The notes under the pieces were generated by a model that had not been told where the DNA came from, did not search any database, and saw only the letters and a list, made by a program, of their open reading frames with translations. Below, in pieces: positions 45,291 through 56,544 of a stretch of 64,000 nucleotides of DNA. The stretch is from positions 4,504,501-4,568,500 of the forward strand of contig OX637289.1 of NCBI GenBank assembly GCA_951799445.1. Direction: 5' to 3'. The DNA is from Pseudisothecium myosuroides. Taxonomy: Eukaryota > Streptophyta > Bryopsida > Hypnales > Lembophyllaceae. The translations under genes and the position numbers were made by a program. Numbering within the stretch: position 1 is the first letter of the stretch; each line of letters begins with the position of its first letter.

Positions 45291-48200
45291 CACCTGGATT
45301 ACAATGACTATGGCAAATACTATTTTTGGAGCGCTGGGAGATAGAGAGAATCCGGCTCCCAGGCCGGTCAGTTGGGGAGTGATCATTCACTCCGTAGTGG
45401 AAAAGTTAGCGGTTAATATCGCAAACAAGAAATCGAGTCCGATTAGCCCCTATCTTTTCCATCTGTATCACTCCGAGGATGCACTGGCCGGACCAGAAAT
45501 GACAGTGTACCGGAAGGGCAAGAATCTGTTGAAGTACGGACTTTCCGCGGAGGATGAACCGAATGAGCTCGAGCCGGAAGAAGAGGAACCGGAAACGGAG
45601 CATGCGTCACCCAACGTTGCAGGGACGCACCGGAAGTCGACTGATCAGGGTGCTCGGGGGAAATAAGAAGCCGAGGAGGTGGAAAAGCCCCGAGACCCAC
45701 TTCCGGACACGAATCAGCTAGACGCCACCATCAAATGGCTGATAGCTACTCGGGCACAGAATGAGCGGATGTCGGCACTGATCCGGGATATGTGCGGGAA
45801 ATTGGGTGTGACGGAAGAAGCCCAAATCCTGATGGCGTTGACGGAAAGACCGGATCCGGAAGCGGTGAAGCAGCTGGAGGACCGGATTCTGACCTTGGAG
45901 CAAGAACAGGACCGGTTTCGAGAGCAAGCTGCGTGGTTGGATAGAGAGCGGATGGCCGCTGAAGCAAAGGAGGGAGAAGCCCTCGATCTGGTCCGGAATG
46001 TCCGGGACCTATTTGATAATCCGGCGGATATTCTTGCCAGAGCTACACTCTGGAATTCTCAGATGGTGAAGGATGGTCACGTGGTCGGATCGAAGGTGGT
46101 GAACATCCTCGTGGATTTTGAAGTCCGAATCGAAAGAATGCTGAAGGAAGTCCGGCAGCTGTTGGGCAATCTGGATCCGCTTGAGGGGTTAGACCAAGGC
46201 CTTTTTGACCTGGGTCATGATCTCCAAGAAGGAGGGGCACAAAATCAGCCTTCTCCGGCAAAGAGCAAAACAATCGCCGGAACGTCGCAAGCTGGAACAG
46301 CATCGGCCCAGAAGAGGAGGTCGTTGGTGAAGCAGTTTGTGGCTACGACTCCGATGAAGGACGTTGTTCCAGTCGTGCCAGCCGGAAGAACTACGTCGGT
46401 GGCGAATCTCTTCCCCAACAGACTGGTTGCTTCCACTTTCCGGGAACTAGCCTTACCCGGAACGGTGTTGAATCCAGCTTGGACGGATCCGATGAGTTTT
46501 ACTCACATGCTCCAACCCCTTCTACAGACACCAGCGTCGTCCTAGCTCATCGATCTTACTATTCCGAAACCAAGGGGACGACGGTTACTGAACGAGGAGG
46601 ACCCGGAATCGGAAGAGGAGGAGACGACTCAATCGGAGGAAGAAGAGTTGCAGCCTCCTCGGACCAGGTCAAAGACGAAGAGCACCCCTCCCAAGAAGAC
46701 AGGTGGATCGCCATCTCAGGGTAGCACTTCTGTAAAGAAAGCTAAGAGGAATAGGTGACTATTTAGGGTAGCAAAAATAATAGTTAGGATTCTTACCAGG
46801 ATAGTAGTTCCGGAAACGGATTTTCCGGATGTGGGGCCAGTAGTTCCGGACTTTTAGGAGTTTAACGGTTGCCCGGTATTCCCGGAACGGTCTTCAGGGC
46901 CGTTGCCTTTTTGCTTTTTGGTTGGCCGTTGGCCGGTTTTCTGGTGGCCGTTGAGGCTGCCTTTCTGTGGGTTTTTAAGGTCAGGCCGGCTTGTTGGCCT
47001 GTCATTCCTTTTCCTTGTATATTCAATCTGAGGCATTCAGGAAAGCACTTGTGGATTATTCTCTTGCATATCGCGTCTATAGTCACTTGTGTGGATGTGT
47101 AAGTGAGAGTGTGCAAGGGGAGGAGTCCGGATTTGTGGACTACCGGATTAGGCTAAGTGTGTCTTGCAGATGAGTTTTTAGACTTGCGCAGTGAGAAAGT
47201 GGCGCCTTTAAATCGCTGGTACGGTAATCCGGTGGAGACCAAGGAGTGGTCCGGAAGCTAGTCCGGAAGCTAGTCCGGAATTCGCAGGGGCGGTTCCGTG
47301 CGGAGATAGGCAACCGCCAGAGGAATATTTCCACCCATCCGGAAGGCTAGTCAACCTCATGAGCGGTCGAGAGCTAGGAAGTCATTCCCTTAGTTCCAGA
47401 AGTCCGGTATCCGTCGTTGTAGTAAGGAAGACCTAACGCTACCCTGTGTGACCAGCTTTCCGGATAGGCCATCCGGGATGTTGTGAGGATGCCACCCTGT
47501 TTGCTCAACTAGATCTATTCTTGGGTTGTGTTTTGTTTTATGTTAATAGAGTTTATGTCAAATACGGAGTAGTGCAGTTCCCTACCCCTCGGAAAGAGCA
47601 AGTGAGGAACCCTCTGAGGGTAAAACAAAGGTATAGAAAACCAACTTGTTAGAAAGACGGAACCGGAAGATTGGGTAGAGCCGGATCCAGAAGAGAATCC
47701 GGAAAGGAAGTAGTTCCGGAAAAGAGTTCGTGTGTTGAAAGGACCCCTCTCGAGGTGGTCAAAGTCCAAAAACTTAGAGGTCTAGAAATACTAATTTTGA
47801 ATCAACGTCTGGAATCTCCTGGGACGATAATTTGTGTCATTTTAGCACGTTTTGTTGTTAAAAATACTTACGCCTAGATTACGCGTACGACAATACCTTA
47901 CTGAAATTTAGACTTTTAACACTTGCAAAGGCAGGATGCTTTAGGCATGTTTAGAGCTTAGGTGATGAAGGGTTAACTTAAAATTTTTGCACTACAAAGT
48001 TTTGAGCTTTAAATCTTTATAGTGGAAAATTTAGTTGAGAGTCTAGGGAAAAAAAATTCAAAAAAAATTAATTATCATTCTTAAACAAATTGTTAAGTAG
48101 AAGTAGGTACAAGATAAAAGGAAAATCTAAAATATTAATATATTTTAGATGGAATTAAAATGCTCTAATCCCAATGGTAAGATTGTTCTAGCAAGTAAAT

Positions 48201-49688
48201 CAGACTATGTAAAAAAAAATTTGAAAAATTTGAAAAATTGCATTCAGAAATGAATCCTACAAATTATTTTTTTTAAGAAGATGCTATAACTGCCCAAAAA
48301 ACAAGAATGTCCATAACTTTCTCATAACAAATCCAAATGAAATGAATCAAAGCTTTCCGGATAGACAAAAATATAATTTATGAAAAAAAAAATTCAAAAT
48401 TTTTTTCAAAATTTTTGTCCATTTTTTTTTGCTGCCCAAGGTGCCCTTCGTCGCGTGTTTTGAGCTTATTTGGTCATAACTTTTGTTTCCGGGCACCGAT
48501 TGTGAAAAAAATTATATTCCCACAAAGCTCATTAGTTTTTATATTTCCAAAAAAAAATTCAAAAAATCACAACAAAATTTAGCCTGTAGGTACCTGCCCA
48601 AAAATGCATTTGTCCTCCAAAGGGACAACAGTCCTTTAGGTGTTAAAGGAGATGGCAGAATTTGATTCTCCTTTGACAATTGTGCAAAATAAAAAGATTT
48701 GTCTATACATCATTTGTGGAATTCAATGAGAATTTCCATGATTTTTTTTGGAATTTTCCAACTTCCAGAAGATGCTCTTTCGGAAGGTCAACCGCAAAAA
48801 CCTACGATGAATAATTCCTAGAAATTACCCTGGTTGCTGCAAAATATCACTAAAAATTAAACTAGATTTTTTTATGTTAATAAGATCCTCCAACAAGTTT
48901 TGGGACATTTTGATAGCCAGAAGTTCTCCGAACTAGCAAGATCTTTTGATTACTGACAAATTTAAAGATTGTAGCAAAAAATTTCGGCATCCTAGGAGCA
49001 TACGAAATTGGAATGGGATCAAAGTTAGGTCTTTTTTTACTCCCTCATATCTACTATAGAGCCTAGGCTAGTTACTTTTCATACAAGAGTCAAACTCCAG
49101 AAGTTGATTTTTTATTCCATTTTTATTTTAAGTTGGTGCTAGTTTTTGATGAGATTTTTGAGATAGGTAAAGGATGGAGCTTATGACTCAAATTTAAATA
49201 TGGCCTTATGAAGCCAATGGCGCAATCCATTTAGGATGTGGAGTCTTTCTCCAGAAGTAAAAGTTTGGGACCAACGTGGAAGTCAAAAATAGAAGATTAG
49301 GATGAAAATCCTAATCAATAAGATTACCACTAAGAAAATGGGGGTGGGTGGGTGAATGCCCTTAGAAGAGTATATAAAGGCACTCACTCTCCTCTCAAAA
49401 CTACCCTTTGTAGCCATTTTTTGGTACATTTTACATCATTGGATCCATTTAATTGGATTTTGGTTGTTTTGACCAAGTTACTAAACAAGTGTGTTTTGAA
49501 GCATTTTAAGCTTCAATTGTTTGTATCTCTTAAGCTTGTTTTGGAGGACACTTGGTGTCTCCTTCAAACCTTGCTCCCCTACACTTTTGGTGCAATTTCT
49601 TATATTGTATTCTTGTTTGGGACTTGTTATTGTTTGCGGAAGTTATATACTTGTTTTTGCCTAACCATGAGAAATCCCTCTCCGTACC

Positions 49689-50674
49689 TTGGCAATGCCG
49701 TTTAAGGGGGTCTCTAGTGATTTATTGGAGAATTTTTGGGTTGTTACTTGGTTGTACAAGCTTGTTGGTGGTCTCTTCTTGTGTAACTTTGTTCCTTATT
49801 TCTGTTGGTCTCCCTATGACTGCGAAGCTTTGGCTTCTTTAGGAGTGGACTTCTCTAAATTTTAGAAACTCATGGCGAAGCTTTGAACCTCCATTGTCTA
49901 AAACTTGTTAGAATTTACGAAGATAGCGGAAATATGGTGAAGCTTTGAACCCCCATTTGTCTAAAAATTGTTAGAATTTGAAAAAAAGACACACAACCAC
50001 GGCGAAGTTTTTTCCGTGGTAGATCCAATTTAGCTTCAAAAAATAGTGTTTAGCTAGTTTTCAAATATCCATCTAGCGCATGTCTAGCTTGTTTCCAAAT
50101 ATTCAATTCTCCAATAAGTTAAAGTCTTCAATAATTTAGTTAGCACCAAGCCTTAGCAGTGGGATATCAAGCCCTATCATATTTTTACAAAGCCTTTGCT
50201 TATTGGAGCACCCTTCAGTTATTTAAATGACCCCAGGACAACCCAAATCTAGACCCTTTACACCCCAAAGCCAATACCTTAGTACACCCCTAACCCAGAC
50301 TCGACCAAATTTTTAAGACAATTTTGACAAAAAATTGGTTAGTACAAACTTAAAAAGGATAGATAATTGGTGACAACTTCATTGTATGGTGGGTTAACAC
50401 CCAATTCCAAAACAAAAAATTCAAGAATTTAATTCATAAGGACTCAAAAAGGATAAACAAATGGCAATAACTTTGTCGTAAGGGATTTAACACCAAATTT
50501 CAAGACAAGAATTTGGGAAGATTAGCAAATACAAGGACTTTAAAAACTTTGGTTCCAACCTAAAGTTTCTCCATATTGACACCAAAACAAAGATGTGGAC
50601 CACAAATTCCAACATCTAGGCTTTAGAGGGGGTTTTCAACAACCAAAGGTGTGAAATCCCTCTCCAAAAAGAGT
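49689..50674. repeat. Region after the H1 border: diverged GCGAAGCTTTGA repeats, then AT-rich DNA
   Basis: 49820-50010 has four loose units of about 65 bp, centred on GCGAAGCTTTGA and followed by GTTAGAATTT. The H2 copy has equivalents (GGCAAAGCTTTGA, plus-strand reverse complement, 56270-56410). No gene seen. Confidence 0.5.
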
Positions 50675-51560
50675 TCGGTTAGGAAATTAGAGAACAAGAC
50701 ACCAAAAACACAAAAAGACCCTCAGATGTTAGTACTTTAAACTTCAAAGAACACCAATGCGAGGCTTTTCAAAGGGACCCAGAAGCCATTTGAATGAGCT
50801 TCAAAAACACGAAAGAAAGAAAAACAAATTGCTCAAAATGCAATTCTAAAAGCAAGTTTTTTGGTTTAAATACCAAAATTCAAACAACACCAACAAGTTT
50901 GGCAAATAAAGAAATAAAAAAAGAGTGCAAAGTGAGAGAAAGGAAGGCCTTCTATATTTTTTAAGGCCGCTTTCCTCTCAAATTACCTAAAACTAGCTAA
51001 GAAAAATAAAAATAAACTGCGAATTACCATAAATTCTAACCTATTGTTGTAATTGGCTAATCGCTTATAACTTTTGAAGAAATAATCCAATTACCAAATG
51101 AATTGTGCCATTGACTTTAAAAAACCTTAACTAGCCATGCAAGTTTTCTATACTATTTCAAGGTCATTTGACTTGCAAAAGTCAGTGATTTGAAAACCAG
51201 TGATAAAGGTGAAAATTCCATATGATGGAGTTCACATTATCTAATGATTTGGGCTAGCCTAAATTATTTGAAAGGTTTGAATAAGCAAGGAAAGAGTCCA
51301 AATTTACTTAATTTGGACATTGCAAGCTTACTATACGCCTGTTAGCCCATCAAATATTTTGAAAATATGGTAAAAATTGTTGTCGCTGCCGTTTCTAATA
51401 CTTGTTGGTGTCGGAATGCCTTGAAATTTGACCGGGCAATTAATTATGCTAAAACAAAATATTTCAGTTTTTAGTGAGATTTTAGTGCTACTTGGATAAT
51501 TCATATAATTTTTTCAATGCCAACAAACACAATTGACTTTTCATGGAGTCATCTTCTGCA
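50675..51560 (-). repeat. LTR-like repeat H3, diverged partial copy
   Basis: Alignable by eye to the H2 copy in the same orientation. The TTTTTAGTGAGATTTTAG block near 51472 and the TTTGAAGAAATAATCCAATT block near 51076 correspond to 57325 and 56957. The borders are eroded (AGTTCGGTTAGG near 50672 for the H2 TGTTCGGTCAGAGG). Confidence 0.4.
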
Positions 51561-53741
51561 ATTAAAGAAATTATGAAGTTTTTTGGATGACTTTTAGGAA
51601 GTCCCTAAATTTTAAGTGCAATTTTTTATATTAAATTTGTACTAATTGTCGGAGGAACTCAATTACAAACTTCTATTTTAATTCTTTCGGGGAGAAATCA
51701 TTCATGTACGAGGGAATATAAATGGACCAATTTCGTTGTTGCGCTCCTAACTTGTTTATATGTTAAAAACACTTCTCTCCAATCTTTGGTTGCACAAATT
51801 TTTAAAACGACAGATTTTCATTTGCAAGGTATAAAGTGACTTTTTCCAATTCTTACAAATTGAATGGTAATCTTTACGTGGATCACCCGGAAAGATCTAG
51901 GGTAGGTAAGTCCAAGTTGGATGATTATGAGATCACATAACAAGTTCAAAGGGAAGCATTTGCGTCGACAATCCTTGTTAACCACAAGAATGGAAAGAAA
52001 AAGTTGGATTTTGAAACCTTTAACTGGAATGTTTTCTTGTTTTCTTGTTTTTTATGCTGTGCATTTTATCTTTTTCAAGCTGTCATCAATGGGAAGTAAG
52101 AATTATTGGTCGCTTCTTGGGAATTCATTCTAGTACCAAAATTAGATCCCTTGGCTTTTCTGGTATTGAATGCCTTGGGACTTGTTGCAAGTCAATCTTG
52201 CTAGAAATTGTCAAATTATGTACTGACTCTGCCATTCTGCTTTGTCATTTTGGAAGACTATGCCTCTTCTTAAACTTACCAGGTGAGAATACTCTTGTTT
52301 GAGTTGCAAGATGTATAATTTCTTCTAGTTCTATATTGATTGGCAGTAGCTACAAGTAATCATGTTGTTGAGGAACAAGCGTTAATGTATAATTTTGTGC
52401 ATTTGCTTATCGAACGGCAATGAATTTATTTTGAGTGAATTTATTTAGAGAGCGGAATGCATTATTTGAAGTGTCAACAACTGCTTAACTTTTTTCAATA
52501 GGAGTAGAAAATTGATTCTATTTACTAAGGGATGTTATCAATTTTTTTGCCTCGAAGATGTCTCATATTATTTTGCAATATTGAATGTTCCATCTTATTA
52601 TAATATTCTAGATAAAAGAAAACCAAACCTTAAGTATGTAATGATAGGGCTCCCTACCCTAGATCGTTTTAAGGTTGGTTTGGTTGCATTATACATGTTG
52701 TTGAATGCTTATAAAATCATAAATTGGTCATAAAATAATTGATTTTTGTGCATGCAACAATTAGTTCAATGAGAATTTGAGATGGCAAATAAAAAGACCG
52801 ATCTGTGTTGCGTTTGCTGTAAAGTCTCTCACCGTGTTTACAAGAGTATTTGCGAATCCATTGTTTGTAAATGTGGTGCACCCTTCTTCTCGCGGATTGT
52901 CTTGGAAAACAACTTACCCACTAATTGAGGATGATTGCCTGATTGTAAGATTTTTTGTTTTTGACAGAATTTCTTTTAAATTGTTCAAAACATTTCTTTC
53001 TAGATCATTTCTGACCTTGGATGCTAATGCAGGAAATTCCTATGGAATTTATGGAAGACTATGGCGACAAATTTGATAGGAACATTGTTGCATAGCAAAT
53101 GCTTATAGTATGTAAAAATATATGTTTGATCTTAATTCCTCTAGGTTTGTATTTAGAAATATTTTTCTAATTTTTTTTTTGTAGAAAGTAAAAGGTAATC
53201 TTACCTTTTAGTTAAGCTCCTATTTATAATAGTGGCTAATGGGTATTAGGTTTAGTTGAACTTTTCCGTTTTTAGAAAAAAAAGGTAGAGTATAAAAAGG
53301 GGATTTCCTTCATATAGAGAGAGTTAATTAGATTGTTAAATAAAATTTGATATATATATATATATATTTTAAGATATAATCTTATATAATATAAAATATA
53401 ATTATATATTTTTTATTTATTGAAATTTTGTCGTACACGTCTCATATATTTTATACTTGTTAGGATAATTTCATTTCATTTGTTTTAAAGATTTTTTATG
53501 TCCTGGACAAATTTTGGTTGAAGCCAAGAGCTCCGCAATTTTCCCAGGCAAACTCTCTCTACTTGACAACATATCCTACAGATCTCATTTATTCAAGCGC
53601 AAAAATTGTATTTAAAAAAAAATTTAAGTTTCACATTTTGTTTTTGTAGAATCATTTTTTGGACAATTCTCTCAATGTGGAGAAAGTTGAGAGTGTAGCA
53701 TCTTCATTTATTTCATCATCACTTGCATTTATTAAGGTTAA
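51561..53741. other. AT-rich region with possible relic exons
   Basis: No confident gene. A 48-codon frame at 52782-52928 is Cys-rich (LCCVCCKVSHRVYK ... CKCGAPFF) and could be a zinc-binding exon relic. A plus-strand exon-like piece near 53033-53090, after a TGCAG acceptor, reads EIPMEFMEDYGDKFD, loosely like the start of a B3 DNA-binding domain. These are weak readings. A (TA)n tract lies at 53351-53366. Confidence 0.3.
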
Positions 53742-54014
53742 TTGTATCTGTTGCAATCCAGTAGTATTGAAAAACTAAAAAAGCCTTATATGAGGTGGAC
53801 AAAGGAAGAAAAAAATGCTTTGCTTCAAGAAGTCCGTGAATATTGCAACAAATGGAGTCAAATAAAAAAATTAAATCCAGACATTTTCAAGCTAAAGGAT
53901 CCCATTCAGAAAAGGGATAAATATAAGAATATACAAATTTGTAAGAGAATCAATAAAACTAAACCAAATTGCAAGAATTGCCCTAACTGGTTCATACTAA
54001 TTAGTCCGCTGTGA
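53742..54014 (+). pseudogene. SANT/Myb-like domain exon (orphan)
   Basis: 90-codon frame containing RWTKEEKNALLQEVREYCNK, then WSQIKKLNPDIFKLKD and KRDKYKNIQ. This fits a single SANT/Myb repeat of the telobox or TRF-like kind, where helix 3 reads (V)DLKDKWRN. The third aromatic is Tyr, as in telobox repeats. CNKCPN-like residues close to the end are not a known partner domain. An AG acceptor lies at about 53760, so this may be an internal exon starting there rather than at the Met. No flanking exons were found. It could be a gene relic or a gene fragment captured by a transposon. Confidence 0.45.
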
Positions 54015-56520
54015 TTTTTGAATGGAAGTGGTGACAATCTAAATTAAGCAGCTTAAAAAAATTAAAAAATTCGTGAAAATTCCAAAAATTTAAAATATGA
54101 TCTCATTTGACCTTCCTAGTAAAAGATATGGATGGATGAAGTTTAACCTTTAAAAGGCTTCCTAAATTTCATCCACCTCTTAAGACATCTTTTCTATTTC
54201 AATTGACTTTGGATCCTAACTGTAGGTATCTAGTTTTTATCTATATATATTTCAAGTTTGAACTTGGATGGATGATTTTCAATTGACTTTATCCATTCCA
54301 TAGTCTAAACTTCATCCTTCCTTTTTCTAGGATTTTGAATCTTTTTTTAAGTTTGAATTACTTTTGGACTATCTTGAGTTCTGAGTATGCAACTTTAAAC
54401 CTAAATTTCTACCTTTGTAAAACTTGAGTTGGTACGTTTGACTTGCTAATTCTTTGTTACTAAAGGCACTAAATGACTTCTGGTTAAATATTAATTAAAT
54501 TTTTTTTGTATTTGTTCTTTAAAGAATCTAATTTTATCTTTCCAAAATGCTAACTTACTTTTGGTTTGTATGTTTCTATCAAAAGTTATTGATGAATGAA
54601 GTTTGACCGCTAATTGGTGCTTCAAAATTCATCCACTAGTTACTACTAACCAAACTTCCCAAATTAATTTCTAATTTCATTTCTGGTATCTAAATTACTT
54701 TTACATTTTACTTTTTTAATCTTATCCCTCTTGGATGATCTTAGTTGTTTTTCATCCAATCTACATGCTAACTTAATCCACCTTTATCTTTGTCAATTTT
54801 ACTCCAAAATCCTATGTATCTTATATTTTCAAAAACCTCTAGACCTACTCTACAAGACTTTGAATACAAGCGTTGAAAAAATCTAATATTAACACTCTGA
54901 CTTGAACTTGTAATTTGGCCAAAAGTTAAAAATGATTAATCAAAAAAATTAAAGAGAAAATGAAGTAATTAGCAACTTACCTCAGATAGGGTCTTGTCTA
55001 TGAGGTAGTCAAATATGCCTTCAATCTCTTTATCATTTCCCATGGTTGGTTTTGTCTTGTATTTTTGTTCACCCCTTGAAAGTATAAAGTTAATATAAAT
55101 TTTGGAAGTTTGAACTTCTAACTACCTTTTTCTTTTCTTTTCTACTCCTTCAATTTCTTCTAACGCTATTCTCCTTTCATTATTTTTATTCTAGTAGTTG
55201 ACTTTGGTTGGAATTAAATATTGGCTACAAATTTCAAAATAGTATTTGACAATTGCATTTTTCTATCTCCCCATCTAAGTCAATTATTGTTTAATCTAAA
55301 TTCTAATGGTCTAAATTGCCTTTCTAAGATTTCCGCCTAATCTTACCAACTACCCAAGTGAACCTCTCTTTAACTTCTAAATTGCCTCTTCATCATTCTC
55401 TACCTAACTGCTTCTTCTCTAATTCCTATCCACACTTGTTTCTCTACTACTTTGAATTTTTGTTGCAATACCCCTTGGCTATGGAATTGGAGATGTTTCT
55501 TTTCTCCCCTTTTTATTATTTTAATCTATGCTATTCTAATTTCACCTCTAGTTCTATGTGTATGCTCTTTCAACTTTTTTTATCTTCTATGTATTCTTAT
55601 TTATTTTTGTTTATGAGTTTTGTATGCCTCGTTTGTTGGTTTTTTAGATCCAATTTCAAAAGATAAAATTAGTTTTAAAAAGTCGCAACTAATTTCTAAA
55701 AAAAATACAGAACCAGTAGCTAGAGAGACTCCAGTTCGGACTTTGAACAAATTCTAGTTCAAAGAGCCAAACTAATTGGACAGAACCAGAATTGCCCATC
55801 TCCATCATTTGGCTTGCTACGTGGCACTCCTCTGTTGGCCAAGACTCCTCTAGCTGTTGTAGTGACAGAGTGGGGTGGCACTAACGTGGTCGGGGTGACG
55901 TGGCACTCCCTTACTGACCAGTTTTTTTTTATCGTTTTGAATTGATTACTGGTTTAGAGTTTTTTTGGATCTTTAAGGCCGGTTTTCCTTGGGACTTTTT
56001 GCCTACCTTAGAGTAAATTTTAGGCAAATTGAATACTTAGGTTTTTTTCTCTTCATACAACCTTTTGGACTCTAACAAAATAAACACTTTAGGATAAACG
56101 TATTATTTTTTAACACTCAAATAACAACTAATTTGCAGTTTTGATGTACAACTTTTGGAGACTAAACTTGGTAGTTCAAAACTATATTTTGGAAACTAGA
56201 CTTGGTGAAATAACTAAACACAATATTTTGTGGAGACTTTCCAAAATGTTTAGAGTCAAAGCTTAGCTGCAATTTTGGTATACCTTTAAATTCTATCAAA
56301 TGACAAAACACTTAAAGTCAAAGCTTTGCCATAATATTGGTAAATCTCTAAATTCTATCAACTTCCACACAAGGAGGGGGATTCAAAGCTTTGCCGTTTA
56401 AAGCAAAATTAAAGACAACCATGCAATTAGGCCAAATAAACTAACACATAAGAGGGATTTCTAAACATAAGTTGACACAAACTCTAGTAGTGCAAAACAA
56501 GACTCAAGACTTGACACTAA
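54015..56520. other. AT-rich region without a recognised gene
   Basis: 2.5 kb of T-rich DNA. GATGGATGAAGTTTRACC-type words recur loosely at 54132 and 54593. 55800-55920 is locally GC-richer but gives no protein. Nothing else supported. Confidence 0.4.
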
Positions 56521-56544
56521 AGGCCCCCAAAGCGGTATCGCCAA

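Larger units (their letters stand above)
41347..46758 (+). pseudogene. LTR-encoded protein in the 3' LTR (split and interrupted)
   Basis: Second copy of the LTR gene of the host element, with parts 41347-41782 and 45291-46758 on either side of solo LTR 2. It shares the three stops of the 5' LTR copy. It has a further TGG-to-TAG change in the KRPWNV block (near 41489). The frame from 45679 to 46545 is open and nearly identical to 29234-30100. Confidence 0.7.
27974..47892 (+). mobile_element. Ty3/Gypsy LTR retrotransposon with 3.5-kb gene-carrying LTRs
   Basis: Full-length element with 5-bp target duplication ATACC (27969-27973 and 47893-47897). After removing two nested solo LTRs it is about 12.9 kb. 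LTRs 27974-31435 (3462 bp) and 40906-47892 (3474 bp net) begin TGTGGGAGTAC and end GCGTACG(T/A)CA. By eye they differ at about 1.5 percent of positions plus one 12-bp duplication in the 3' copy, so the insertion is not very recent. Primer site for tRNA-Asp, then gag, protease, reverse transcriptase, RNase H and integrase in Gypsy order. No chromodomain is seen; the tRNA-Asp primer and RT style suggest the OTA (Athila/Tat-like) group, but clade assignment needs a tree. Confidence 0.9.
40906..47892 (+). repeat. 3' LTR of the Gypsy element, split by nested solo LTR 2
   Basis: Own sequence 40906-41782 and 45296-47892, 3474 bp with one copy of the target site. It ends GCGTACGACA. It differs from the 5' LTR mostly by transitions, and by one extra 12-bp unit GAAGCTAGTCCG near 47265. 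TATA box at 41193-41200. Confidence 0.9.
27088..47972 (+). mobile_element. TTAA element family 2, split by a Gypsy retrotransposon
   Basis: Inserted at an internal TTAA of copy C, with TTAA at 27084-27087 and 47973-47976. Ends CCCTTCATCGCCAAAG and, reverse-complemented from the right, CCCTTCATCACCTAAG. Own sequence is 27088-27973 and 47893-47972, about 965 bp. The interior has three diverged units of about 180 bp, each with a block like GTCTAGTTTNTG followed by AAAATTTCA and ATCCAAG (near 27220, 27405 and 27575). No coding capacity. Different from family 1 except for the terminal CCC and the TTAA target. Confidence 0.75.
26837..48642 (+). mobile_element. TTAA element family 1, copy C, split by family-2 element
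   Basis: TTAA at 26833-26836 and 48643-48646; ends CTTCTAAAGGTCC and GTCCTTTAGGTG. Its own sequence is 26837-27087 and 47977-48642, together about 920 bp and colinear with element B. It sits inside LTR-like repeat H1: H2 carries the unoccupied site as CCATCTCCTTTTTATTTCG (near 57502). Confidence 0.75.
26289..49688 (+). mobile_element. LTR-like repeat H1, interrupted by a 21.8-kb nest of insertions
   Basis: Own sequence: 26289-26832 and 48647-49688, about 1.6 kb, starting TGTTAGCTTCC. It carries a TATA box (TATATAAA, 49371-49378). It is homologous along its length to the inverted copy H2 (56545-57960). In H2 the right border is ...GAACA, followed by a primer-site-like TTGGCGATACCGC; the H1 equivalent is TTGGCAATGCCG at about 49689. 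TG start, TATA box, CA end and a primer-site-like border suggest an LTR. No partner LTR or gag-pol is visible, so it may be a remnant or a non-autonomous element. Beyond the border are diverged repeats of about 65 bp with GCGAAGCTTTGA. Confidence 0.5.
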
